Of a DNA stretch of 64,000 nucleotides, positions 21,916-32,821 are shown piece by piece. The notes beneath the pieces were generated by a model. The model searched no databases, was not told the origin of the DNA, and saw only the letters and a program-made list of their open reading frames with translations. This stretch comes from Brachycybe producta (Eukaryota; Arthropoda; Diplopoda; Playtdesmida; Andrognathidae). The position numbers and the translations under genes are program-made. The number at the start of each line of letters is the position of its first letter. Position 1 is the first letter of the stretch. The stretch spans positions 1,518,501 to 1,582,500 of the forward strand of contig JAUPFP010000017.1 in NCBI GenBank assembly GCA_036925085.1, read 5' to 3'.

Positions 21916-23213
21916 TGAGTTGAATTGAAATGATGAATTCTCTAGCAGGGTAACCAAAATCAAAAGTGTGTGTGTGTGTGTGGGTGGGGGGGGGGGGGTA
22001 ATATAAGGGCTTCCTAGTTTCTATTGCATTCAATTCTATGCTTTCTATACTTCTGATTTTCCTCACAATACTTGTATATATGATTACAAGCTCACATTAA
22101 AATTGGCAATGACACCGAATTTCACTTTTTAATAAGATAATATTAACAATAGCTTATAGTTCTAGATGAAAAGAGCATAATACTAGTTTTTTTCTTCTCT
22201 GGTGTTAGCAGTGAAGAACAGTTGTAACCAGTATTTTACCAATGCGCCCTGTCCTTTACCGGTTTTTTCCCGGGATTTTGCCAACCAGGTTTGCTACGAA
22301 GTTGAGCCACTCGAATTTCTCGAAATAAGACAGAAAAAAGCTCGACGTTATTAAATTTGGAGACCGCTTTCTTCTCTCTTTCTACCAATTGTAAGAGTAA
22401 GACTTACTGTGTATGTTATGTTAGTTGCAAATCCAACTGAACTGAACTGTTTAACTGTCTTCTCATTGATGATATGGGATTCAATTGGTCTGGTATATTC
22501 TTTGTACATGAGCCAAGAATAGATAAAACATTTTTTTGATTCTAAATCTGGTCTGGTAAGGGCTATGATCTCTCACGTATTCAGTGTCGTCCTGCTGCAC
22601 CTTAATGTTTAGTATGAAAGAAAGAAAGAAAGAGAAAAAATTGCTCCAGAGAAATAAAAAGAGTGAAGAAAAGAAAAAAAAAAACTGGGAGAAAGACGAA
22701 CATTGATTTGTGTTTGATTGATCGAAACGGAAATGTTGCCCGATGATGATGATGATGATGATGATCTAAAAAGGCGGTGGTGGTGTTGTTGTGATGAAAT
22801 ATTGTGTATTATGAATGTGTGGGGTGCAAAGCAGAAAAGAGAAAAAAACGATGGTTGTTGAACAAGTGACGTTGAAGCGTCCACTAATGGGGAATGGATG
22901 GGAGCAATTTGTACTCAGTCGTTTTGGGTTAAAGAGAAGAAGAAGAAAAAAAAACCTGTGTCTACAAAAGGAAAGAAAAGAGATTTCTTTTTTCAGTATG
23001 TGTTGATGCAGTTTCTTCTTCTTTTTCATAGATCCATCTTCTATATGTTTGTTTGGTTTGTTGAACGAGAAGGAAAATGCAACGCGATGTGCAGATTTTG
23101 TTAGATCAAAATCAATGATTTCCTTTTTCTTTTCTTCTTCTGTCTATCTTTCGGCCATCATTCTGGCATTGACTTTGAATATAAAAAAATTGGTTCTCAG
23201 GGTGGTTAGGTAC
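21916..23213. other. Unassigned stretch with simple repeats
   Basis: Contains a GT/poly-G tract (about 21966-21999) and a GAT run (22742-22765). No gene recognised; the frames of 60-90 codons near 22.6-23.1 kb are low in complexity. Confidence 0.35.
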
Positions 23214-23350
23214 TAGGGTTTTCCATTACCGATTATATCGTTACCAGTTAAACCGGTATGACCGGTCAAACCGGTATTACCGGTCTATTTTGTTAACGTC
23301 GCTGTATTATCGGTAAATTGAACCTTTCAATACCGGTTTTTCGGTAAAAA
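23214..23350. mobile_element. Family G element, copy G1 (one end only)
   Basis: Starts TAGGGTTTTCCATTACCG, followed by dense ACCGGT/CGGTA motifs as in G2 (46104-46503). No partner end is seen, so the copy is truncated. Confidence 0.6.
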
Positions 23351-23435
23351 ATTTTTTTTATATTTATTTTGATAAAAGAATTGACCCAATATTTAAGAAC
23401 CACTGAGTTTAAAATTCAAATTTCACAACAACACA

Positions 23436-23560
23436 GATATACGATAAACTGTCACACTACGCACTGTTCTGCGCATATTCTTAGGTAAAAAATGTTCGAA
23501 TTCTTTTACAAGTGTATAACCGCGGATTGACACTTATAAATCACTTTATACATTTTATTT
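23436..23560 (+). repeat. Direct duplication, copy 1
   Basis: About 125 bp that recur at 23725-23851. Landmarks are CTGTCACACTACGCACTG, GGTAAAAAATGTTCGAA and GCGGATTGACACTTATAAAT. Non-coding. Confidence 0.85.
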
Positions 23561-23724
23561 TAAGAAGATGTTCTGTTTTTCTTAAATGATCACATCTACT
23601 GGAGAGCGCTTTCTCAGGGTCAGCATCATTCTTATGTAAGTTACAAAGCTATACACGATGCACTCTGCAACCTATTTAGCACACCTCTCCCCCAATTCTC
23701 TTGTCTATAGAAGGTCACAAGGTT

Positions 23725-23851
23725 AGATATATGATAAACTGTCACACTACGCACTGTTCTGCGCACATTTTTTAGGTAAAAAATGTTCGAAGTCTTTTAC
23801 AAGTATATAACTGCGGATTGACACTTATAAATTAATTTATACATTTGATTT
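23725..23851 (+). repeat. Direct duplication, copy 2
   Basis: Second copy of 23436-23560, with roughly a dozen differences. The 164 bp between the copies is unrelated and unrecognised. Confidence 0.85.
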
Positions 23852-24584
23852 ACCAAATCATTGAAGAAAACATTCATCATTTAATTCACACAAATATTTA
23901 AGACATAATTGATGGTGCATAATGGGATTTAGACTATGGCAACTGCCATGAAGTTCTTTATACCCAAAAAAACATTGCGTCTCTCGAAGTAACTAAAAAT
24001 ATATAATACTCCTTATGATTGGCTGATAGAAGAAACATTTTTATTGGCTAGCTGTAATGTAGATGTGATAATGTGAACTGCAGTGAAGTAACACATTATT
24101 CAGTAATGAAGTCGTATTAAACGTTGTAATGGTAATGAGTAGGACTCGGATTTTAATGCAATATTAATAATAATAAATAATTAATAATAATTTATTTACC
24201 ACAAAGGAGTACAAGACTCTGCCAGGGCCGGCGTGACCGAGGGTGCAACTTGTGCATTTGCACAGGGCGGCAGATTGTTAATTTTTTTTTGGCAAACATT
24301 TTTTTAATTGAGTAAAAGATTAGGTTCAACGTTCAGAACAAAACAACGAAACAATGTGAAATGTTAAAAAGGTAACGCAAGGGTGTGAAACTACGTACTT
24401 TTGTCTTTATTTTTTCAAAATATCATGAAAATTGGGGCGTGTAATTTGCGAGAAAACGGCAAAAAAACTTACCCGTGCAGCGATTTTTCCATAGAGTTCT
24501 ATGTTAAGGTTTCGTCTGCTAACTTCTTAGGGGGCCATCTTTTAACCTACTGCCACTAGAGGCGCTTATTGGACATTGCACAAC
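23852..24584. other. Unassigned stretch with one hAT-like end
   Basis: CAGGGCCGGCGTG at about 24223 resembles a hAT terminus like that of element M. No matching right end was found. No gene. Confidence 0.3.
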
Positions 24585-24890
24585 AAGCAATACAATGTTT
24601 GTCACAAGTAATATTAAATTTAACAATAAAAATGGTACATTTATAATAAAATTTTACAAACAATTTATATAAATGCAGAGGACTCTAACAAAATTTGACA
24701 ATTTCAACTTAGACAGTTTATATTTAAAACTTAAAACATATTGCTTGGCAAAGTATTCCACAATGGAATGATTCTATTCAAAAAGTAAGCTCTTCTACAA
24801 TTGCCCTTATGCCACAATGGATCGATCCTCACATTATTTCTACTTGTAATAAGGGGTCTTAACACAATCAAGTCTCTAAATCTATTGGTA
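24585..24890 (-). pseudogene. LINE 3' end fragment
   Basis: On the minus strand, about 24835-24755 reads CRRAYFLNRIIPLWNTLPS, the conserved segment near the C-terminus of CR1/L2-like ORF2 proteins. A decayed tail with in-frame stops follows. It diverges from the copies at 8.8 kb and 37 kb. The 5' side is cut by element EE or by truncation. Confidence 0.6.
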
Positions 24891-24898
24891 CAATAAAT

Positions 24899-25180
24899 AT
24901 ATCAACCGGAATGTTTCTCAATTTGTGGCCCAAGTGCCAATTGTGAAGAGGAATCAATCATCATCATTATTAGAGCAAACTGCAATTATGCTTTTTTATA
25001 AATCAGAACATGCTGGTTAGAAAGGCTAGTTGTCTGGTTACTATCAGTTGTCAACTACAGTTCTAGTCGCTAACCTTTTTTTTTTTAATTAGAAAGAACA
25101 AGTGTTTTTTTTATCTAAACAAGATTGTTACTTCACAATTGGCACTTTTGCCACATATTGAGAAACATTCCGGTTGATAT
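24899..25180. mobile_element. Inverted-repeat MITE EE
   Basis: 282 bp with arms of about 50 bp differing at only about four positions, starting ATATCAACCGGAATGTTTCT. The arms end in CCAATTGTGAAG. The interior is AT-rich, and no TSD is obvious next to TA-rich ends. Confidence 0.8.
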
Positions 25181-26538
25181 TGCATCAAAATCCGAACCCT
25201 ATGTAATGATCCCTTTACACCGCAACAGTTTATCCTGGAAGTGTTATGTATTTGCCCTGGTCTCGCATTTTTAGTTGCGTTTTTTTTTGGTCCATGGTAA
25301 CTGGTTCAGCTTAGCATGATCTTAGCCGAATAGGCAATGTCCACACTCGAAGTGGCTTATAAACGAGTCAACATTAAACAGAACAGCAGAACTTGTCTCA
25401 CATAAGACTACATAAAACATGTCAAATTTCAAAATATCTCCAGCATTCATGTTGACGTGTGTGTAGGTGTTCCGATATGTTTATTTTTAGAGTATAAGTT
25501 ATTCTCTGAGAATAGACAGAGACAAAGAGATAGCTGGCACGCCGCACACGACTGTCCACCTAAGAGTTACAAGTGTCCACGCGAACCAAAGTATGGAGCG
25601 CATGCCACAGCCGCCTTCAATCTTGTCACGCGCGTGTACTCAACTTTTTTCATTCTTGACAAATGCCCAGCAGCGGACGTCATTTACCACATCACGACTT
25701 AAAGAATTCATAAGAACATTGAAGAGTGAAGGAGGATTTAAGCAAAAAAAAAAAGAGCCAAAAGGGAAATTCAAAATGGCTCACGCTCTTTTTTTTGTTC
25801 TTTCTTCATCTTTCCCCTTTCCTCACCCCTTCCAACCACGTTCCACGATGGTGGTGGTATGGCTTCTTAGAAACTTGATTGCCAACAGTTCGGCCCACAT
25901 GCGTAATGGGAGTTTTTTTTGGAGGGTTCGCAATTTGCTACGTCTACTGGAAAAAAAAAATTCAAAAAACCGGTTGTTCTGGTCTGGTTTGAGAAAAGGG
26001 AGGGAGGGATGGAAGAAAAGTAGGATGGAACGTTGAAAAGAAAAAAATCAGAAGCTGAAAATGACCAGGAGCAATGTTAAGGATGTTAGACGTCGGCATC
26101 CCATTCCTTATGATTATTTCCAGTGTACTGCAAAGAATCTTCAGCATTGGGATGTACGATGATGAGCTGCTGACTCAAGAGCTAACCACCATCACCATCA
26201 TCATCATCATCATGATAATTATCATCATCTTCAACCTGAGATTGAGAGCAAGATAGAAAAGGCTTCAGTTGAAACACACACAGGTTTATTGTATGGATAG
26301 GAACAGTGTAAGGATTTCTCAACGAGCTTATACATTAGCAGCACTTACAGAATAGACGTAACCATTTATGAGCCAATTCGAATTCATTTAAATCTCTTCT
26401 TAAGCCTCGTTTAGATGGTGCCTCTTTTATGTGCAAAATGATGGCACGCATTCAGAGCAGAGTGTTGCATGCAATAGCATGTGTTATTAGGTGCAGGTGT
26501 GGCCACGTGTTTCCCATCTGAATTCAAGCCCTTACAAA
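25181..26538. other. Unassigned stretch
   Basis: 25510-25700 is more GC-balanced, with an open frame ending at 25702 that I cannot relate to any family. The frames of 147 and 61 codons near 25.6-26.1 kb contain poly-Lys or poly-Phe tracts and are unconvincing. A TCA run lies at 26192-26228. Confidence 0.3.
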
Positions 26539-26746
26539 TAGGCTTGCCATCTGTGGAGGACAGTCCTCCATTCTGAAGAAATGTTCTCTGCCCATGACCG
26601 TCCTCCATAAACGAATTTAAAGTTTTTGTAAAATTTATTGTGTGGAGGGCATGTTTGCCTTCGTGGAGGGGACGGTCCTGGCTAGAGGACATTCCTTCCA
26701 AATGGAGGACTGTCCTCCACAAAGGAGGAAAGGTGGCGCAAGCCTA
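26539..26746. mobile_element. Family H element, copy H2
   Basis: 208 bp from TAGGCTTGCCATCTGTGG to GGTGGCGCAAGCCTA, with subterminal GGAGGACAGTCCTCC palindromes. Flanks CTTACAAA (26531-26538) and CTTACAAC (26747-26754) form an 8-bp TSD with one mismatch. The best-preserved H copy. The 103-codon minus frame crossing it is incidental. Confidence 0.85.
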
Positions 26747-26810
26747 CTTACAACATACAGTAGGCCTATATCATGTAACGTTATATTTTAGGGCATAGCC
26801 TTGTTTGAAT

Positions 26811-27300
26811 TAAGGTGGCTGAATAGATATTTTATTTTGTTTTCGTCCCTCCTTATGGCGCGCCACTGCAGTGGCTATTATGTTCTATAAGAAGGTCTTT
26901 TCTCCCACCTGCGGTTTTGAGAAAATTTACATTTTTCAATGTAACGTTTTTCAGGAGAAACATCGATATCGTTAAAAATAAACTTTTTATTACAGTTTGA
27001 AAAAAGCGAAAATAGTTTTTTCATGAAAAATCAACGGACCTTTTTAACATAAACTTTTAGCATTTTAGTTTTGAAAACAATTTGAATTTTTTTATAAAAA
27101 AGAAAACGTTCGCTTGTCGTTTTTGCTTCCAAATTTTACAAAAAAACGTCTATAGAGCATAATTCCAAATCCAATTACAAAAAAATACTCTGCAAGCAGC
27201 CGGTTGGCAGTTGCAAAATAAACAGTGCATAGCAGTAGCCATTGCATTAGCGCCGTCTGGAGGGACAAAAGCAAAATAAATATCTATTCAGTCACCTCAA
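26811..27300. mobile_element. Inverted-repeat element AB
   Basis: 490 bp with arms of about 42 bp starting TAAGGTGGCTGAATAGATAT and TTGAGGTGACTGAATAGATA, each running to GTCCCTCC. The interior is AT-rich, and no reliable TSD was found. Confidence 0.75.
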
Positions 27301-27676
27301 GATATTGCCTTCTGCTCGTAGTCATCATTTTACTTGTCGCATTCGTTTTACTACAGTAGTAACTGCGGTTGATTTTCAAAACAAATTTGTTGAAGTTTTC
27401 ATACGCCTTTCCCCCCTCCCCCTTCCCAATTTCTTAGATCGGCCACAGTAATTGTAGGCCTAGTTTTGTTCACTTGAAATGAGCTATGCGGGCCAAATGT
27501 AGCCGGAAGGTGTGAGTTTTTTGTTGTTTTACATTGGCAGTAAGAAATCCCTTTCTTCTTCCTTATATAACATTAACCATCACTTTCTCTTTTGGAATTG
27601 CCAGTTAAAATTGTAGAGGTCACAACAACAATAACAACTTAAACATTTGAGTGATACTCAAAGAAATATGCTCATC
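27301..27676. other. Unassigned stretch
   Basis: No gene or family recognised. Confidence 0.3.
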
Positions 27677-28057
27677 TACGGAGCCCTGTTGAACACATGG
27701 AATATTTTTTATCACGTCCGGACGAGATACTAAGTCGGGTCTGGATGAAAGGATAAACATTGTAGGGTAACTCTAAACCCCGAAACAGAATGCATATAGA
27801 ATTGGAAGAACACTATACTTTTTTATATGGGTGATTAGATGGTGTTACGTTAAATTAAGCTTGTTGCATGGGGATCTGAGGGGCCCAGCCCCCCTCTCAG
27901 AATGTAAAAAAAATCACGTGATTTAATTTAAAAAATGGTTATGTAAACTTATGTTGTTCCACAACCATGTTAGTACAGTGTTCAGCCAATTCTATATGCA
28001 TTTTGTTTCAGGTTTTAGAGTTCATCCTGACTCAACTTACTATCTCGTCCGAACTAC

Positions 28058-28645
28058 TAAAGCTTAAACTTCATTCACGTGACGTCGTCGAGCGACCTAC
28101 CTCGAGCGAGCGTCAGTGCACATGCGCGTATTCATACCATAAACAAGCAAATATTAGCGACTTGTCAAAGCGTCGCGACTTGCTACGTTTAATGTTTCAA
28201 GTCGCTAGCCAACAACCAATCGGAGACCAGATTTTTTTGCATATGGCGTCTTTGACGCCATGTTTTATGACATCACACACCATGAAGACACGCCCAAAAC
28301 GTTTGTAGGTGCAGCACATATGTAGTGTGTGCCAGCGACTAGCGACTTGCTGCTTCAAGTCGCTATGCTAGTCACTAGTCGCTAGCCGCAGATGCTACAC
28401 TCAAGGTAGCAGGTATGAAGACAGGCAATTAGAAATCGGGACAAACAGATGTTGGCTCCGCCCTTTTTTTGACGACCGGCAACTTCTAATTGGTTTGTTG
28501 TGTGGTTCGACATTAAAAAGGGCGGATGATGTGACGTCAGACTACATAACCAACCAATTAGAAGTTGCGTTCGTCATAAAAAGGGCAGAGCCAACTTCTG
28601 TTTGTCCCGATTTCGAATTCCCTGTGGTATGAAGTTTCAGCTTTA
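28058..28645. mobile_element. Family J element, copy J2, interrupted by A5
   Basis: Reverse complement of J1, from TAAAGCTTAAACTTCATTC to GTATGAAGTTTCAGCTTTA. It keeps the GGCGTC-GACGCC palindrome and the AGTCGCTAG units. Element A5 lies near its right end, where J1 reads straight through. Confidence 0.8.
28421..28625. mobile_element. Family A MITE, copy A5, nested in J2
   Basis: 205 bp, ACAGGCAATTAG to GAATTCCCTGT. GGTATGAAG occurs at 28412-28420 and 28626-28634 (8-9 bp TSD). J1 supplies the single-copy site. The CRE TGACGTCA and CCAAT motifs are intact; one GC box is mutated to GGGCAG. Confidence 0.9.
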
Positions 28646-28735
28646 TAGTATCTCGTCTGGACGAAATAAAAAAAAATATTCCATGTCCTCAACAGGGCTC
28701 CGTACTCATATCCTCCTCCTGTCACCCTGTGAGCC

Positions 28736-28738
<3 letters not shown>

Positions 28739-28773
<35 letters not shown>
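28739..28773 (+). repeat. (TTA)n microsatellite
   Basis: About 35 bp of TTA/ATT repeat immediately right of element K. Confidence 0.9.
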
Positions 28774-29500
28774 TCTTCTTCTCCTGTTTGATTATAGGAC
28801 CAAAATACATCTTCTTTACCTGTACTCAATATATAAATTATTACCATTTGGCCAACCCTATTTTGTCAGAATTACTTTAACCCCTTGATTTGAGAGAAGG
28901 TTTACAACCAGTTCTTAAATATCTTTAAATGATAAGTTTGTTGTAATGGCAACTTGTCCAACCTCTTTTTTTTTTTTTTTTTTGGCTCACTGTGTTGTTG
29001 CTGTTTTTGTTGTTGTTGTTGTTGTCGTTATTATTAATTTGGGCTTTATATTATATTGAAGAAGTATTCAAGTAGAGACACCTTTTATCCACTTCTTCCT
29101 CCCATTTTTTTAAAAACAAATTCTACTCTGTGCATTTATTTTTCTTCAGTGATCGTATTTATTATATATTTTCCCATTGTCGTTTACGGCAAAAACAGTA
29201 TTTAAGCTTTTTCTCTTTTCAACTTAGAGAAGGGGAAAACAAAACAACAAAAAAAACAACATAGAACAATTCAGCAAACGCAAATTACTCTTTAATCTTT
29301 CAACAGTTTTTCTTCTTCTTCTGCTTCTTTCTTATTACTTGTATACTCTCAAAAGGAATTGTGGGTGGGGTGGGTTGGTGGTGATTAGAGTGAAAAATTC
29401 TTAAATAAAATGCATTCTAGCTTGAGATTCGTATACAAGTATGTCTCAGAACTGTCGTATTCAAAGTGAAAAAAAGAAGCACAGGTTAAAAGAAAACATC
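28774..29500. other. Unassigned T-rich stretch
   Basis: T runs and a GTT run near 29008-29024. No gene seen. Confidence 0.3.
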
Positions 29501-30257
29501 TTAAGAGACACTATATCCGAAAAATTACTTTGAAAAATCTCAATAAAGAGCACTAGTATCGTTTTCTTATTGAACCCACAGACCCCCCCCCCCCCCCCCC
29601 CCCCCCCGATTAGGGTTTGCAATCCCGGGATCCCGAAATCCCGAGATTCCATACAATTTTACGATTCTGCAATCCCGGGATCACACACGATAAATCTCGG
29701 GATTTCGGGATTGGAAAAATATTTATTTAATGACTTATAGACTTGAATTTTTTTTTTTCGCTAATTAAAATGGCTGGTTAGAATTGAAATTATAAATCTT
29801 CGGGATTTTTGCAAACCCTAACCCCGATGTCAAAGAAAAAATGTTAACTTTTAAAATACACAGTCGCAGTGGCAATATGTTTATTTTTCATATTTAAAGT
29901 TGTCTAATTTTGACAGTTAAAAGTGGAAATGTGCACTTTAAATATATGTTTATCTCGTGATACACTGTCAAAAAATTGGAAAGTGTGCTTCTATTTTTTT
30001 AAAAAATGTTTCAAAATCGAGAATTTCTTTCTCTTATGTTAAACTCCATTGAGTATGCGCTCCTAAGAAAAGATTTTGAAATAGTTTTTAAAAATAGAAC
30101 CACACTTACCAATTTTTTTTGTCATTATATCACTCGATCAGCCTATATTTAAGGTGCACATTGCACTTTGAACCATTAAAATTGGACAACTTTAAATATG
30201 AAAAATAAACATATTGCCGCCGCGACTGTGTATTTTAAAAACTAACGTTTTTTCTTA
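29501..30257. mobile_element. Family C palindromic element, copy C2, interrupted by F
   Basis: Left end TTAAGAGACACTATATCCG. The first arm passes through AGAGCACTAGTATCG, the centre is shortened to TATGTTAAACTCCATTGAGTATG, and the mirrored arm runs to GCCGCCGCGACTGTGTATTTT. The outermost right arm is missing. F and a poly-C run interrupt the left arm. Confidence 0.75.
29611..29820. mobile_element. hAT-like MITE F, nested in C2
   Basis: 210 bp with ends TAGGGTTTGCAATCCCG and TTTTTGCAAACCCTA, and repeated GGGATCCCG/CCCGGGATC motifs near the left end. The flanks CCCCCGAT (29603-29610) and ACCCCGAT (29821-29828) form an 8-bp TSD with one mismatch. Other C copies lack it. TAGGG ends plus 8-bp TSD suggest hAT. 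Confidence 0.8.
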
Positions 30258-30616
30258 TACATGGAAGTCTATCGCCTCCACCTCCAACCCTTGGGATCAT
30301 CCCAATTAGTATTGTTCCAGCTGGAACACACTAATTATAACCTTGTTTTTTTTAGAAATTCAGTAACTTTTTTTAATTCTTTATCAAATTATTTTATAGG
30401 GTTATTTTTTATTATAAAACCAAGATTCTTTGTTGCGATACATTGTTGCTAGGTTGAATCGCGTCTGTTGCGATTGTGTCCCGCAACAATGTTGAAATGT
30501 TGCGGGGCTAAATCGCAGCAGCTCAGATTCATGTTTTTTGAGTCCCATCGAAATGGGAAACATTTAAACATTGTTGCAAAACATTTCATAGTGTGGACGT
30601 CTTTTGAAACATGAAC

Positions 30617-30694
30617 AAAGACTCAAAGGGCTCAGTTTGCTTTTATTAAAGACGTCTTTAATAATTAAAAGCAAACTGAGCCCTTTGAGTCTTT
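30617..30694. repeat. Long hairpin 1 in E2
   Basis: AAAGACTCAAAGGGCTCAGT... is followed by its inverted copy, with arms of about 36 bp and a single 3-base indel. An E1-type segment has been duplicated in inverted orientation. Confidence 0.9.
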
Positions 30695-30696
30695 TT

Positions 30697-30763
30697 CAGT
30701 GGTCCACGTCGTTTTTTAAGTCTAGTACTACAGTATAGACTTAAAAAAAGACGTGGATCACTG
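30697..30763. repeat. Long hairpin 2 in E2
   Basis: CAGTGGTCCACGTCG and CGTGGATCACTG lie at the ends of arms of about 28 bp that include TTTTTTAAGTCTA. The loop is short. It starts two bases after hairpin 1. Confidence 0.9.
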
Positions 30764-31589
30764 AAAATATTGTTAAACTAATTGAGGAACTTCTGTATAA
30801 ATTGTTTGTGGGAAGTTATGGTCTTCTGACTACAAATTCAAATAAAAGAAATGAAATTTAGAAATCCTGCCCCATCTTCCATTTTTAGGGTGTTCAAAAG
30901 GCTTAAACCGAACGTGCTCTCAGCTGAGAAGAGCTTGTGTGCCCACCACCGTTTCTGCTTTATTTGCCCCTCTTTATGAATCACCGCGTGGGTCCATATT
31001 GCAAGGGCCGCTTCCGCTGGTGATACTTAAATGGTGAAAGCCAGAACGATGAAGAGAAACTTGAGTGTAGGTGTGGACACGGAACAATGTTGCGAGTCGG
31101 AATCGCATCAGTTGCGAATATGCCCCGCAACATTGAATCGGAGCAGCCCCACAACAATGTATCACCTTGTATCACCGAGTAGTTTAAAAAACTGATAAAA
31201 CTTTTCATGTGGGGCCTAAAGCCTATCGGCGGGTGGGCCTGAAATCTTTAACTAACTAACCATATGGCAACCCTGAATACCTTCGCAAATGAGGCAGTTT
31301 TCGCTTACATCACTACAGATGGTGACAGTACTGACGGCACAGACAGGAGCAACAACAGCACGAGTAGCGGATCTGGTACAGATGGCTAGTGTCCACCAAC
31401 CAGACTGCCATGAACTCTTCAGTGATCTACAATTTACACTTGCCCTCGGGCACCCCAGTATGTATTGTTTTCCCATTGTGTCTGTAACATAGACTTGTTG
31501 TATGCCCTCGGGCATGAGTGGCCTAAAGTCTATGGGCGGGTGGGTCGTGGTAGTAATTTGCAACAAAGAATCCAGGTGTGTACTAGGCT

Positions 31590-32385
31590 TTAGGATGTAG
31601 CAGTATCAATTGGTTATGACAACAACATAATTGTACGATGGTTGTATTATACTTGTCATATCTCTATATGTATGTGTACAACATGTGTAATATGCATTTT
31701 TTTCTTCTTCTTCTTCTTGCTATAAACAAATGATGTGATGTTTCTTATTATTATCGTACATGTACGGTATATATGAAGGTGGTTGCGAGTTTTGGGTAAT
31801 GTTCGTTTTCTCATTGCATTTACTTTTCTTATACAAAGTATAGTATAGTTGTTCTTTGTATTTTAGACATATTCTTTTCGTTAGTTAATTAGTATAAGAA
31901 GTCTTTTAAAAAAAGAAAGAAGCAACTGAAGAGAAAAAAATACATATATATATACTGTATATACCTACATGACAAAAGAAAAGTTTGTCTATAGAAGAAG
32001 CGCGCTAAGAAGACAAAAGCTTTTAAGATTGTGACTTGCTAAATACATTTCTTTAGTATAAACTTATTTGGCAGTTTGTTTAGATAATGTTTATTGTCAA
32101 GTTTTTTTTAAAAAAAATTAATGTAATTTGTGTTTTTGTCGTGTTTTACTGTTCAATTGGTTGTTTTCGAAACAAACCTCAATCTCACAACCGCATCCAA
32201 TTTGGGCGTGTGTTTTTTTTTGTTATTTTGTTTTCAATATATTTAAGGATCGACGACGGTTTTGTCATTTTGTTAATCAAAATTAAATCCTATGTGGATC
32301 TTTAGAAAGTACTTTTTTTCATTAATGATGACAACATTTAAAAAAAAAAGATTTTTTATACATTTACTCATTGCAGTGGCCCATC
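31590..32385. other. Unassigned AT-rich stretch
   Basis: No gene recognised. TTC and TA runs are present, and frames are short and Phe-rich. Confidence 0.3.
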
Positions 32386-32438
32386 GAGTGGCCCAACTAA
32401 AAAAAACACTTTTTTTGGGAAATTGAGTTTAAAAGTTA
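32386..32438. mobile_element. Family L fragment
   Basis: GTGGCCCAACTAAAAAAA...CACTTTTTTTGG and TTGAGTTTAAAAGTTAA match one L arm. C3 begins directly after it, so C3 may have inserted into an L copy. Confidence 0.5.
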
Positions 32439-32821
32439 AAAGGCTACATCACAAAATTACTTCGTAAAATCTCCGCAAAGAGCGCTAGCATCGTTTTTTT
32501 TTTCTTTCTATTGAGTCCATAGACCCCAATGTTAAAGAAAAATGTTATTTTTTTAAAATACACAGCTGTGGCGGCAATATGTTTATTTTTCATATTTAAA
32601 GTTATCCAATATTAAGTTTTCAAAGTGCAATGTGCAGCTTAAATATATGCTGATCGAAAAATAGAATGACAAAAAATTGGTAAGTGCGGTTATATTTTTA
32701 AAAACTATTTCAAAATCGCGAATTTCTAACTCTTACGTTAAACTCTATTGAGTACTGCGCTTGTAAGAAAAAAGCATCCATTAAAATGCTGGTAAAAATA
32801 CGTAAAAATAATTTTAACAAA

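Larger units (their letters stand above)
27677..28704. mobile_element. Composite inverted-repeat element K containing J2 and A5
   Basis: Outer arms of about 55 bp start TACGGAGCCCTGTTGA (left) and, inverted, TACGGAGCCCTGTTGAGG (right). They include GGAATATTTTTT and a GTC-GGACGAGATACTA segment. CTCATC and CTCATA lie just outside. The 113-codon frame inside is part of the J repeat, not a gene. Confidence 0.7.
30421..31589 (-). mobile_element. Family E element, copy E2 (expanded)
   Basis: Starts at ATTCTTTGTTGCGATACATT (first bases missing) and ends AATCCAGGTGTGTACTAGG. The middle matches E1 in reverse. It is about 500 bp longer because of two hairpins (30617-30763) and an extra segment. That segment lies between near-direct repeats GGCCTAAAGCCTATCGGCGG (31216) and GGCCTAAAGTCTATGGGCGG (31520). 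The 104-codon minus frame in that segment is unrecognised. Confidence 0.7.

Noticed and set aside
24223-24240. hAT element starting CAGGGCCGGCG
   Set aside because: Only one end was seen; without a partner end or TSD it is not listed as an element.
25593-26036. 147-codon frame and overlapping frames near 25.5-26.1 kb
   Set aside because: Poly-Lys and poly-Phe tracts, no domain, and overlapping frames of similar length; a possible exon at 25510-25700 cannot be supported without transcripts.
27967-28308. 113-codon frame as a gene
   Set aside because: It runs mainly through family J repeat, whose other copy has no equivalent open frame.
31252-31566. 104-codon minus-strand frame in E2
   Set aside because: Unrecognised and absent from E1; it lies between near-direct repeats and is more likely inserted non-coding sequence.
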